IMG/VR virus record: IMGVR_UViG_3300020205_002878
Coordinates: 1 to 28,295 of that record
Length of the DNA stretch: 28,295 bases
Origin: a virus
Direction: 5' to 3' (one strand)
Shown: piece by piece, positions 1-6,439 of the stretch
Layout of the letters: the number at the start of each line of letters is the position of its first letter
How positions within the stretch are numbered: position 1 is the stretch's first letter
Notes under the pieces: generated by a model
Database searches by the model: none
Seen by the model: only the letters and a program-made list of their open reading frames with translations
What the model was told of the DNA's origin: nothing
Made by a program: the position numbers and the translations under genes

Positions 1-18
1 CGATTCTCTTCAGTCCGC
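1..18 (+). tRNA. 3' end of a tRNA, cut by the window edge
   Basis: The first bases read like the end of a T loop (CGATT), a T-stem strand, and a 7-base acceptor strand with its discriminator. The next tRNA begins only about 4 bases later, the same spacing as between the following tRNAs. Identity cannot be given because the anticodon lies outside the window. Confidence 0.45.
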
Positions 19-22
19 TTTT

Positions 23-96
23 GGTCTTGTAGCGCAATTGGTTAGCGCATCGGCTTGTCACGCCGAAGGCTACGGGTTCGATTCCCGTCAAGATCG
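23..96 (+). tRNA. tRNA-Asp (GTC)
   Basis: A full cloverleaf is visible. The acceptor GGTCTTG pairs with CAAGATC, the anticodon stem TCGGC/GCCGA encloses loop TTGTCAC (anticodon GTC), and the T loop is TTCGATT. CCA is not encoded. It is the first complete member of a tight three-tRNA run. Confidence 0.95.
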
Positions 97-98
97 TT

Positions 99-170
99 GT
101 GACTGTAGCACAATGGTAGTGCAGTAGGTTGTGATCCTGCCGGTTGTGGGTTCAAATCCCATCAGTCACC
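99..170 (+). tRNA. tRNA-His (GTG)
   Basis: The acceptor GTGACTG pairs with CAGTCAC and the discriminator is C, as expected for tRNA-His. The anticodon stem GTAGG/CCTGC holds loop TTGTGAT, giving anticodon GTG. The base before position 1 is T, so the usual G-1 would have to be added after transcription. CCA is not encoded. Confidence 0.94.
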
Positions 171-174
171 CTTT

Positions 175-246
175 TGGTCTGTAGCACAACGGTAGTGCAT
201 CGACCTGTTAAGTCGAGGGTTACTGGTTCGAATCCAGTCAGACCAG
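175..246 (+). tRNA. tRNA-Asn (GTT)
   Basis: The acceptor TGGTCTG pairs with CAGACCA, and the anticodon stem TCGAC/GTCGA holds loop CTGTTAA, giving anticodon GTT. The T arm is ACTGG-TTCGAAT-CCAGT. CCA is not encoded. It is the last tRNA before the helicase-like gene. Confidence 0.95.
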
Positions 247-266
247 TTTATTAAAAAATATAAATG

Positions 267-293
267 TTCAAAATATCTTTGAATAAGTTCAAA
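267..293. promoter_or_regulatory. TTCAAA inverted repeat in the 111-base intergenic region
   Basis: Between tRNA-Asn and the helicase-like gene there is TTCAAA-(5)-TTTGAA at 267-283, followed by another TTCAAA at 288-293. This could be a small operator upstream of the promoter at 324-351, but six-base arms in AT-rich DNA can arise by chance. Nothing else is recognisable in 247-323 except an AT-rich run. Confidence 0.25.
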
Positions 294-323
294 TGGTATT
301 AATCGGATTATTGTCCCAATAGG

Positions 324-351
324 TTGACAACGGTTAGGATTGTGATATCAT
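324..351 (+). promoter_or_regulatory. Sigma70-type promoter placing the start site on the ATG at 358
   Basis: A perfect -35 box TTGACA (324-329), a 16-base spacer and -10 box TATCAT (346-351) lie directly upstream of the ATG at 358. Only six bases separate the -10 box from the ATG, so transcription would be expected to start on or within a base or two of the start codon. No Shine-Dalgarno sequence is present. The promoter at 3102-3129 has the same geometry. Confidence 0.75.
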
Positions 352-357
352 ATCCAT

Positions 358-2169
358 ATGCCTACTATTCCTACAATCATTGACGAGCCGCCCTTTATCA
401 AGTGTATGCCTAATTTGGATGATATTGTTCCTCCTGTTGGGTCATACAAACTTCGTCGCAGCCAATTCAATGCGGCTAAAGAGGCTTTTGAATCCCTGCG
501 TTGGGAACATGGATGTTCTGCTGTTATTATCGCTGCTCGTACACAGCAAGGGAAAACAGGAACTTCTATTGGTTTTATTGATATGGAATTGAAGGCTTTT
601 CCTGATAGTATTATCATATATTTTCAAAACATACCAGATAATGATGCATTCGATCAAAATGTAACTCAAGCCCTCTACAATCAGGCTGGTTTTGATTCAA
701 ATAGGGTATTGGCATTCAAGCATGGAGCAGGTGAGAATGGTTATAGAGAATGCCGTAAACTTTTGAAAAAATATCCACACATGAAGGATAAGATTGCTTC
801 AGTTGTTCTTGATGAATCTCATGTTGGTCTTGAAAAAGATGCAGAATTACATCTGCTGTTACAGGAGTTAGGAATCAACCTCGGTGCTCCTGCAAATGCA
901 TGGTCTAATCAGAGAATCAAACTTGTTCAGACTTCTGCTACTCCTGCTGCACATATTTACCAACAGAAATTGGCAGAAGAACAAGGTCTATCTGTTTACA
1001 AAGTAATCGTATTGGAAAAAAGTCCAAGTTACATTGGCTTTGAAGACATCAAGTGGAGAATGCGCCCATCTTTTCCGTATGTGAAGGGTGGAAAGGTTAC
1101 TCCAGAATTTTCGGCGGCTATTGCAGATTTCGATGGATATTGCAAGAAAAATGGGTCAAAGCATCTCATTGTTAGACTTGGTAAAAAGAAGGAAGAAAAA
1201 ATCATAGAAAAGTGGATGAGAAAAACTCATCCTCATTTCTTCCTTCGTGTTTTCCGTAGCGATAATAGATCAGCGTTTACCAAGAAAACTTCTTGTCATC
1301 CTATCCATAAACTTGATAATATCTTAAGCAACCCACCAACAGATGCACCGTGGGTGAATCCTGCTTGGGAAATGGGAAACAGTGTTCCGAATGTAATTTT
1401 CATCTACGACTCTTTGAGAATGGCAAAGACTATAACCAGCGTCCATCACTTGGGTGGATGGATTGACTGTATTCCAACAAAGAAGGAAAATCAAAATACA
1501 GATACTGTTGTTCAATCGGTTGGAAGACTGTGTGGTTATACGCTGTGTAGAAAGAATACAGATTTCCCAATTTATTGCAACACGGAAAAGATTGATGAGT
1601 ACACCGCTGCCTTTGAAAGCGGAGAACAGTTATATGGTGCAACTTGGCTGAAGCAACAGCGAGAAACAGAGAACTCATACGAGTGGAGTCCTGTTATTAT
1701 TGCCGATGATAAAAATCAAATTGATGCATATGTTCGAGATTTTTGTAAAGACTATGAACAAACATCAGAAGCCATCTCACCCACTCTTGAGGATAATTTT
1801 GCAAAGAGAAATAATACCGCATCTTCTGAAGAGGTTAGTAAACTTTACGATGTGTTAAAGCCTTCCGTTAGAAGTTGCAGTACAAATAGACAACAGGATA
1901 AGGCAAAAGAACTTGCAAGACCAATGAGTGAAATGGGATTTTCACAGAGAGATATGGGAAGTCCGTTTGTTCTTCGACACATGGATGCTGAGTCTGCAAA
2001 TCCTGATTTCAAAGACAATTGGAATGCTTTTGCAAAAGCACATCCTAATTGGGTTGGGAAATATGTTCTCTTCGTGGCTCAAAAGAGAAAAGCACAGGAA
2101 GTGAAGGTTTCCCATAAGCATCGAAAAAATTCAATGATGCCCGATTTTGAAACTATTGGTGCTAAATAA
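358..2169 (+). CDS. SF2 helicase-like ATPase, 603 aa
   Basis: This protein has the core motifs of a superfamily 2 helicase or translocase. A Walker A-like ARTQQGKTGT lies at residues 60-69, a DESH box at about 152-155, TSATP (motif III) at about 192-196, and a Q..GR..GY motif VI at about 386-394. It therefore probably uses ATP to move on or remodel nucleic acid. The C-terminal 200 residues match nothing I recognise and are rich in charged residues. It follows three tRNAs and is followed by two more. The ATG at 358 has no Shine-Dalgarno sequence and sits where the upstream promoter should start transcription, so it is probably read as a leaderless mRNA. It could serve replication, recombination or counter-defence, and the sequence does not decide which. 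Confidence 0.8.
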   Translation: MPTIPTIIDEPPFIKCMPNLDDIVPPVGSYKLRRSQFNAAKEAFESLRWEHGCSAVIIAARTQQGKTGTSIGFIDMELKAFPDSIIIYFQNIPDNDAFDQNVTQALYNQAGFDSNRVLAFKHGAGENGYRECRKLLKKYPHMKDKIASVVLDESHVGLEKDAELHLLLQELGINLGAPANAWSNQRIKLVQTSATPAAHIYQQKLAEEQGLSVYKVIVLEKSPSYIGFEDIKWRMRPSFPYVKGGKVTPEFSAAIADFDGYCKKNGSKHLIVRLGKKKEEKIIEKWMRKTHPHFFLRVFRSDNRSAFTKKTSCHPIHKLDNILSNPPTDAPWVNPAWEMGNSVPNVIFIYDSLRMAKTITSVHHLGGWIDCIPTKKENQNTDTVVQSVGRLCGYTLCRKNTDFPIYCNTEKIDEYTAAFESGEQLYGATWLKQQRETENSYEWSPVIIADDKNQIDAYVRDFCKDYEQTSEAISPTLEDNFAKRNNTASSEEVSKLYDVLKPSVRSCSTNRQQDKAKELARPMSEMGFSQRDMGSPFVLRHMDAESANPDFKDNWNAFAKAHPNWVGKYVLFVAQKRKAQEVKVSHKHRKNSMMPDFETIGAK

Positions 2170-2177
2170 AACACCAT

Positions 2178-2251
2178 AGGATTGTGGCTCAGTTGGTTAG
2201 AGCATACCCCTGATAAGGGTAAGGTCGTGGGTTCGACTCCCACCAGTCCTA
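2178..2251 (+). tRNA. tRNA-Ile (GAT)
   Basis: The acceptor AGGATTG pairs with CAGTCCT (one G-U). The anticodon stem TACCC/GGGTA holds loop CTGATAA, giving anticodon GAT. It starts 8 bases after the helicase-like gene. CCA is not encoded. Confidence 0.95.
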
Positions 2252-2254
2252 TTC

Positions 2255-2335
2255 GGTTGGTTACTCAAGCGGCAACGAGGTCAGACTGTAAATCTGGTGA
2301 CATAGTCTTCGGGGGTTCGAGTCCCTCACCAACCA
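2255..2335 (+). tRNA. tRNA-Tyr (GTA)
   Basis: The acceptor GGTTGGT pairs with ACCAACC, the anticodon loop CTGTAAA gives GTA, and there is a long variable arm as expected for bacterial-type tRNA-Tyr (81 nt in total). Only 3 bases separate it from tRNA-Ile. CCA is not encoded. Confidence 0.95.
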
Positions 2336-2336
2336 C

Positions 2337-2344
2337 TATAAATA
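2337..2344 (+). promoter_or_regulatory. T4-like late promoter box TATAAATA, six bases before the ATG at 2351
   Basis: The sequence is an exact match to the T4 late -10 consensus TATAAATA. It lies just after tRNA-Tyr and exactly six bases before the next ATG. Transcription from it would begin at about the A of that ATG. There is no good -35 box, as is usual for T4 late promoters, and no Shine-Dalgarno sequence in the gap. Confidence 0.5.
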
Positions 2345-2350
2345 CGCTAT

Positions 2351-2800
2351 ATGCCTAAATGGATACCACCACAAGCCATTGACTTGAAAAAGGAATATGA
2401 GATTGAATACCGCAATCACATAAAGCCTGATTACGGAGATGTTTTTCCTACATTCAAATCCTTTGTGGCAGCAGCCCAAAAAGGCAAGGTTGTGAATGTT
2501 ACCCCTGCAATGGATAGGCGGATCGAAAATCGAAGTAGTACAAGAAACATGAGAGAGTTGATCTCTTTGGTAAAAACCTACCGATCCTATCCAAAGTTTA
2601 GAAATGAAAAGACCCTTGCCGATTTAGAGTCAAAGATTAAAGGTAATGGCGAGATGTCCATACCTATCGTTTTGCAGTTCTCTGATGGTGGACTTCGCAT
2701 CATGGGTGGAAACACCCGAATGGACATTGGATTTTGGTATGGGAAATCCGTTCCTGTGTTGGTGGTAAAGGTTCCTAAAAGAAAAACATCTGAAGATTAG
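2351..2800 (+). CDS. ParB-like domain protein, 149 aa
   Basis: The C-terminal half (about residues 100-143) has the pattern of the ParB/sulfiredoxin-like fold: a hydrophobic strand, then GGNTRMDIG, then a turn and the strand VPVLVVKV. Small stand-alone ParB-like proteins of this kind occur in many T4-like phages, and their role is generally unknown (candidates are DNA binding, nuclease or NTP-dependent activity). The N-terminal half is basic and probably helical. The start is the ATG at 2351 because the frame upstream runs into tRNA-Tyr. No ribosome binding site precedes it, and a TATAAATA box ends six bases before it. The next gene begins 26 bases downstream with its own strong ribosome binding site. 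Confidence 0.65.
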   Translation: MPKWIPPQAIDLKKEYEIEYRNHIKPDYGDVFPTFKSFVAAAQKGKVVNVTPAMDRRIENRSSTRNMRELISLVKTYRSYPKFRNEKTLADLESKIKGNGEMSIPIVLQFSDGGLRIMGGNTRMDIGFWYGKSVPVLVVKVPKRKTSED

Positions 2801-2826
2801 AATGCGTCTACCCAAGGAGAAATACG

Positions 2827-3105
2827 ATGCCGATTGAATACGAAATGATGTATCTAAAAGATATTGTGGTAAAGGCTATTTCCAAGTTTGCAAATAGTGA
2901 TCGCCCTGAAGAATGGTTATTTGGTGCAGAAAATTCTGTTTTGGATATGATTGAAAACAATGAAAATCCTAACAAGATATTTCAAGATTATCAAATCATA
3001 GCAATGCGGGAACTCGTTAGCCGTGGTTATTGGGTAAAGCACGACACCAGCAGTAATCCTTCTGTTTCGGGTACTATTCTTTTTCGTTTGAATCGTAACC
3101 CTTGA
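2827..3105 (+). CDS. Hypothetical protein, 92 aa
   Basis: I do not recognise this family. The protein is soluble-looking and mostly helical, with a central acidic stretch and a C-terminal basic strand (FRLNRNP). The start ATG is preceded by a clear AAGGAG about 8 bases upstream, unlike the genes on either side. The stop codon overlaps the -35 box of the promoter that drives the UV endonuclease gene. Confidence 0.7.
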   Translation: MPIEYEMMYLKDIVVKAISKFANSDRPEEWLFGAENSVLDMIENNENPNKIFQDYQIIAMRELVSRGYWVKHDTSSNPSVSGTILFRLNRNP

Positions 3106-3129
3106 CATACCCTTTTTGTACGGTATACT
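3102..3129 (+). promoter_or_regulatory. Sigma70-type promoter for a leaderless uvsE transcript
   Basis: A perfect TTGACA (3102-3107), a 16-base spacer and TATACT (3124-3129) end six bases before the ATG at 3136. Spacer length and distance to the ATG are identical to the promoter at 324-351. The gap is CTTTTT, with no Shine-Dalgarno sequence. Transcription should start at or next to the start codon. Confidence 0.8.
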
Positions 3130-3135
3130 CTTTTT

Positions 3136-4077
3136 ATGCCTATTCGCCACTTGGGTTATGCGTGTATGAATCTTTCTCTTACAGAAAATGTAAGCAAAAA
3201 AGATCGTATCTTTACTGACCGCACCCTGCGACAGAGTGGATTTTCTTTGGAGCGGGTTGGAGAACTTGCAATTCAAAACTCTAATGATCTGTTGCCAATT
3301 TTGGAATGGAATCATAAGAATGGAATCCGATTCTTCCGAATTGGCAGTGGTATCTTTCCTTTTATGGATCATCCTGACATTGGATACACCCTAAACGACC
3401 TCTCCCCAAGCCACAGGCAAGCCATTACAGCCGCCCTCCAACGGGCAGGGGCTTTCGCCAAGGCGCATGGGCTACGGCTCTCCTGCCATCCAGGCCCGTA
3501 CACCTGTCTTGCCTCGCCTGACTCTAAAATCAAAGATAAGAGTATTTTATCTTTGAATATGCACTCCATGTTTGCTGATCTGCTTGGCTACGGGCAAGAA
3601 TTTGCCATTAACATTCATGTGGGTGGGGTGTACGAGGACAAGGCACAAACAGCGCAACGCTTCTGCGAGGCGTATAGCGGCTTGGACGAAAAGTTACGCA
3701 ACCGCCTGACCCTTGAGAACGATGACAAGGCTTCCATGTGGTCAATCACCGAATTATATAATATGATTTGGTCTTGCTGTGGTATTAAATTAGTTTTGGA
3801 TGTTCATCACCATAAGTTCTGCCGTCAGGAATCCCTGCATGAGGCGGCGGCGTTGGCATTCAGCACTTGGCAAGGCTTTACAGAGATTCCAAAAGTTCAT
3901 TATTCGGAGTCCAAGCCTGATGCCCGACCCCAAGCCCACTCCGACTATATACAAGAGCCTATTCCTGATCTCGGGGATACGGTATATGATGTTATGATTG
4001 AGGCAAAGGCTAAGGATTTGGCACTTCTAAACTACAGAAAACTCTGTAGAGATTGGAGAGGAACCAATGCGGGATGA
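3136..4077 (+). CDS. uvsE: UV-damage endonuclease (UvsE/UVDE family), 313 aa
   Basis: UVDE enzymes nick DNA 5' of UV photoproducts and other lesions, starting excision repair independently of UvrABC. They are metal-dependent TIM barrels. The family motifs are present in order: GYACMN (7-12), SCHPGPY (116-122), H161, LTLENDD (191-197), DVHHH (222-226), HYSES (255-259), HSDYI (268-272) and MIEAKAKDLAL (287-297). Length is typical for the family and all likely metal ligands appear intact. The start has no ribosome binding site and lies six bases after a strong promoter. The end overlaps the next gene by 11 bases. Base composition changes inside the gene: 3421-3480 has 41 G+C of 60, against 23 of 60 in 3241-3300, which suggests a mosaic or recent transfer. 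Confidence 0.95.
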   Translation: MPIRHLGYACMNLSLTENVSKKDRIFTDRTLRQSGFSLERVGELAIQNSNDLLPILEWNHKNGIRFFRIGSGIFPFMDHPDIGYTLNDLSPSHRQAITAALQRAGAFAKAHGLRLSCHPGPYTCLASPDSKIKDKSILSLNMHSMFADLLGYGQEFAINIHVGGVYEDKAQTAQRFCEAYSGLDEKLRNRLTLENDDKASMWSITELYNMIWSCCGIKLVLDVHHHKFCRQESLHEAAALAFSTWQGFTEIPKVHYSESKPDARPQAHSDYIQEPIPDLGDTVYDVMIEAKAKDLALLNYRKLCRDWRGTNAG

Positions 4078-4357
4078 AGACGATTACAATTCCCCGGAAG
4101 ACGAAGCAAATCTGTATCCTGATATTCCTGATGAAGAAGATATTGCCCGTTGGGACTATCGCCTGATTCGTGGAGAAGATGGACTGCTGACCATAGGTGA
4201 AGTATACTACAACAGCAAAGAAGAACCTATTGGTTGGATGTTGGAAGCAGCCGTACCAGAATCAGCCAATGTGGAAGAAATTATAAGTGAACTCAAAAAA
4301 ATGCTGGATGCAACACAAAAGCCAGTATTTCAACCACCTAAAGGAGAAATAGTATGA
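4067..4357 (+). CDS. Conserved small acidic protein, 96 aa
   Basis: The N-terminal 28 residues are strongly acidic. They are followed by a compact domain with the pattern WDYRLIR...TIGEVYYNSKEEPIGW and a C-terminal helix ending in KPVFQPP. I have seen this pattern as a widespread small family of unknown function in phages and bacteria. The ATG lies inside the end of uvsE, with GGAGAGG just before it, so the two genes are translationally linked. The stop overlaps the next start (ATGA). Confidence 0.75.
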   Translation: MRDEDDYNSPEDEANLYPDIPDEEDIARWDYRLIRGEDGLLTIGEVYYNSKEEPIGWMLEAAVPESANVEEIISELKKMLDATQKPVFQPPKGEIV

Positions 4358-4587
4358 CAGAGCAAGAAATCGAAGAGTTAAAGAAAGAAAATATTTTGCT
4401 TCGTTTACGCAACGAGCGTTTGGAAGCAGACATCCTCAAGTTCCAAGATATCGTAAAAAGCATTCTTGTTGGTGAAATCACCACAGAACTTCTTAACGAA
4501 GAATTGGTTGCAGAAGAAGCAGCAAACGGAGAAGCGGATATTGATGCCTATACAGACAACAGTAGAACTAACGAAACTCCTGCTTGA
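4354..4587 (+). CDS. Coiled-coil small protein, 77 aa
   Basis: Residues 1-35 form a leucine-rich, highly charged helix (EIEELKKENILLRLRNERLE) typical of a short coiled coil. The C-terminal half is acidic and probably disordered. AAAGGAG lies 8 bases before the ATG. The gene overlaps its neighbours at both ends, so it belongs to one translationally coupled string with 4067 and 4544. Function is unknown. Confidence 0.7.
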   Translation: MTEQEIEELKKENILLRLRNERLEADILKFQDIVKSILVGEITTELLNEELVAEEAANGEADIDAYTDNSRTNETPA

Positions 4588-4774
4588 AACTGCATTAGAG
4601 GTGAATGGGCGTGTTCAGTCATGTCCTATTGAATACCTTCGTGACACAAACAAGTGGGTCTTTTGGGATGAAACTTGGGCAAATCCGAGCGGTGAATACA
4701 GTTCATTTGATGAAGTCTTGGAAGCATTTCACGAATACTGCAAGCAATACATTGAACAAGGAAATACACTATGA
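4544..4774 (+). CDS. Hypothetical protein, 76 aa
   Basis: The frame is open further upstream (to an ATG at 4466), but I chose the ATG at 4544 because GGAGAAG precedes it and the extra upstream residues look like an out-of-frame reading of the coiled-coil gene. The C-terminal half carries a pattern seen in small phage proteins (NKWVFWDETWANPSGEYSS) followed by a helix. Function is unknown. It overlaps the previous gene by 44 bases and shares ATGA with the next. Confidence 0.6.
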   Translation: MPIQTTVELTKLLLETALEVNGRVQSCPIEYLRDTNKWVFWDETWANPSGEYSSFDEVLEAFHEYCKQYIEQGNTL

Positions 4775-4866
4775 TTAAGACACTAATCGCAACAACGCTA
4801 CTCGCACCATCGGCACTTGCGCTGATTGGGATTGCTGGTATGATTGGAACTTCTCGTCGCCGTTGA
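4771..4866 (+). CDS. 31-residue single-pass membrane microprotein
   Basis: The ATG overlaps the stop of the previous gene (ATGA), a typical coupled start. The product is one hydrophobic helix (LIATTLLAPSALALIGIAGM) followed by GTSRRR, so the C-terminus is probably cytoplasmic. It resembles the hydrophobic-plus-arginine tail of sorting signals but has no PEP motif. It could be a membrane regulator or a lysis or exclusion accessory; nothing more can be said. Confidence 0.5.
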   Translation: MIKTLIATTLLAPSALALIGIAGMIGTSRRR

Positions 4867-4877
4867 AAGGAAACACA

Positions 4878-5144
4878 ATGAGTGGATACCGCCTACATAT
4901 TGACATCCCCCTTGGTGGGAGCGAGTCCGAAGCCGTATCAATTGCCAATCAAATTATTAGTATGATTTCTAATAAAGAAAAAATGATTGGATTGGGAATC
5001 GAACATCTAAATTATAGATTGGGACACGACGAAGATCGACAGAAGAGCAACTATTTTCATAAAAACGAAAATGGTCATGTCAATAATAAAAAGTCACGGA
5101 TTGTGTTCACAGACCAGTTGACTTCACCTGACACCGTGGTATAG
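4878..5144 (+). CDS. Hypothetical protein, 88 aa
   Basis: I chose the ATG at 4878 over the in-frame TTG at 4863 because AAAGGA lies about 6 bases upstream of it. The product starts with an amphipathic strand (YRLHIDIPLGG), then a helix, and ends in a polar, lysine- and asparagine-rich tail. No family was recognised. The last codons overlap the promoter of the following tRNA-Ile. Confidence 0.6.
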   Translation: MSGYRLHIDIPLGGSESEAVSIANQIISMISNKEKMIGLGIEHLNYRLGHDEDRQKSNYFHKNENGHVNNKKSRIVFTDQLTSPDTVV

Positions 5145-5145
5145 T
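5118..5145 (+). promoter_or_regulatory. Promoter for tRNA-Ile (TAT)
   Basis: TTGACT (5118-5123), a 16-base spacer and TATAGT (5140-5145) lie just before the tRNA, which starts at 5157. The 16-base spacer equals that of the two leaderless promoters. Here the predicted transcript start is about 5 bases before the mature tRNA end. Confidence 0.65.
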
Positions 5146-5156
5146 ATACAAGTCAT

Positions 5157-5231
5157 GCGCCGTGGGAGGTCTTGGTTATCTCAGACCGACTTATAATCGG
5201 TTAAGACTTGGTTCGAATCCAAGACGGCGTA
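5157..5231 (+). tRNA. tRNA-Ile (TAT)
   Basis: The acceptor GCGCCGT pairs with ACGGCGT (first pair G-U). The anticodon stem ACCGA/TCGGT holds loop CTTATAA, giving anticodon TAT, which reads AUA. The T arm is CTTGG-TTCGAAT-CCAAG. Bacteria usually read AUA with a lysidine-modified CAT tRNA, so a direct UAU anticodon is less common. AUA is frequent in the structural genes on the right of the window. Confidence 0.92.
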
Positions 5232-5273
5232 TTGTGATGAGTCTGATTAAACCTTTTAGAACAGGAGTGGGCA

Positions 5274-5684
5274 ATGAAGACAGTTTCAGTAAACGATGTG
5301 TTTGGATATGTTGGTGTGGCGGCAATCGGTGTGGCAGGATATGCGTGGTTTGACGGCAATCACAACTTTGCGCTTGCAAGTGTTTCTGTTGGTGCATTTG
5401 CTTTCTATGCGACTATCGCAAACTTGAAGGAAAGGTTGGCAGAAAGCCAGCGTCAAGGTCAAGATGATTCTCGTCGGCGTGAAACAGACGATATTCGTAA
5501 TGAACTCAACAAGTTGCGGAATCACATTGATAGCCGTGTGAAACAGACAACTTTTGATGACTGTATCCGTGAAATACATCAAGATCGAGAAAATCGTCAG
5601 CGTGATCAATCCGATCAATTTGATCGGATGTACCGACATATCGAAACAGAAATCAATGGCGTGAGTATGAAGCGTAGCAAGTAA
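5274..5684 (+). CDS. Membrane-hairpin plus coiled-coil protein A, 136 aa
   Basis: Two hydrophobic segments (about residues 9-26 and 32-50) separated by a short polar turn should form a membrane hairpin. They are followed by about 80 residues of charged coiled coil (ESQRQGQDDSRRRETDDIRNE onwards) ending in a YRHIETEINGV motif. The same architecture and motif recur in the gene at 5921, so the two are tandem paralogues. AGGAG precedes the ATG. Function is unknown; a membrane-anchored coiled coil could scaffold, exclude superinfecting phage, or take part in lysis. Confidence 0.7.
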   Translation: MKTVSVNDVFGYVGVAAIGVAGYAWFDGNHNFALASVSVGAFAFYATIANLKERLAESQRQGQDDSRRRETDDIRNELNKLRNHIDSRVKQTTFDDCIREIHQDRENRQRDQSDQFDRMYRHIETEINGVSMKRSK

Positions 5685-5767
5685 GCCCTATCATAATCTT
5701 TGATTGTGGCTGTAACGAGTTCAAGCAGGGGCAGCACCTGATGGGCGCACTAAAGAATGGAGCAATC

Positions 5768-5920
5768 ATGTTTAGATCAAATCTTAGTGCAAGTGAAATC
5801 TTGGGATTTCCCCCAAGTAAACCCTTCAATATCAAGAAGTTGAAGCGGGTTACATATCGTCAAATGAAAAATCACAAGAAGGTTTTTAGTTTTTACAACT
5901 CTTATAAAGGAGATTTCAGA
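5768..5920 (+). other. Open in-frame extension upstream of protein B
   Basis: The frame of the gene at 5921 stays open back to 5741. An ATG at 5768 has GGAG 5 bases before it. Translation from here would add 51 mostly basic residues to protein B. This could be a second, longer isoform or simply a leader. The stretch also holds a small hairpin (CTTGGG at 5800-5805 with CCCAAG at 5812-5817). The bases before it, 5685-5740, contain no gene I can identify. Confidence 0.35.
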
Positions 5921-6382
5921 ATGAACATCAAGAATGCCTATATCCTGTCTTATTTTGGATTTGCTGCCACTGGCGTTGCAGGATACGCCTATATTGCAAA
6001 TCAGAACACCAACATTGCCATTACTGCCGCTGGTGCTGCCCTTCTCGGCTTCTATGCAGCCTTCCGTTCCGCACAGAGCGAGTTGGATGAAAAGAATCAG
6101 GAAGAGAATATGAACAGCGTTTGGCGTGAGACTGGTCGTATTTCGGATCGGCTCAATGAGTTGGAGGATTCCATTAGTCAGCGTGTTTCCGTGTCCGACT
6201 TTGATAAGTCTGTCGAGGGAATCCGACACGATTTTGATGCGGTGTATCGCCACATCGACACCAGCAATGAACATAATATCCGTGAACTTCAAGAAGAGAT
6301 CAATGGCATTCACCGTCGAGTTGATGCGATGGAAGAGTCTGCGGTCTGTGAAGCCGCTTGCGTTGGCAAGCGTGGTAAGTGA
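5921..6382 (+). CDS. Membrane-hairpin plus coiled-coil protein B, 153 aa
   Basis: This is a paralogue of the gene at 5274. It has a membrane hairpin at about residues 8-24 and 31-48 (both proteins share GVAGYA in the first segment), then a long charged coiled coil containing YRHID and LQEEINGI, and a short Cys-containing tail. I chose the ATG at 5921 because AAAGGAG lies 7 bases before it and because the start then matches the paralogue. A longer in-frame form from 5768 is possible. An 8-bp inverted repeat follows the stop. Confidence 0.7.
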   Translation: MNIKNAYILSYFGFAATGVAGYAYIANQNTNIAITAAGAALLGFYAAFRSAQSELDEKNQEENMNSVWRETGRISDRLNELEDSISQRVSVSDFDKSVEGIRHDFDAVYRHIDTSNEHNIRELQEEINGIHRRVDAMEESAVCEAACVGKRGK

Positions 6383-6383
6383 G

Positions 6384-6406
6384 CCATACCATCTACTTTG
6401 GTATGG
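6384..6406 (+). terminator. 8-bp inverted repeat after protein B
   Basis: CCATACCA (6384-6391) pairs with TGGTATGG (6399-6406) around a 7-base loop, just after the stop codon. The following bases contain T-runs but not directly at the stem, so termination is plausible rather than clear. It may instead stabilise the upstream mRNA end. Confidence 0.35.
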
Positions 6407-6439
6407 TTGCAAAAATAGTTTTTACAAAAGGAAAAACAT

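Noticed and set aside
5685-5740. Possible degenerate tRNA (GCCC...GGGC pairing and GAGTTCAAGC resembling a T loop)
   Set aside because: The arms cannot be arranged into a cloverleaf, no anticodon stem is found, and the acceptor pairing needs a bulge.
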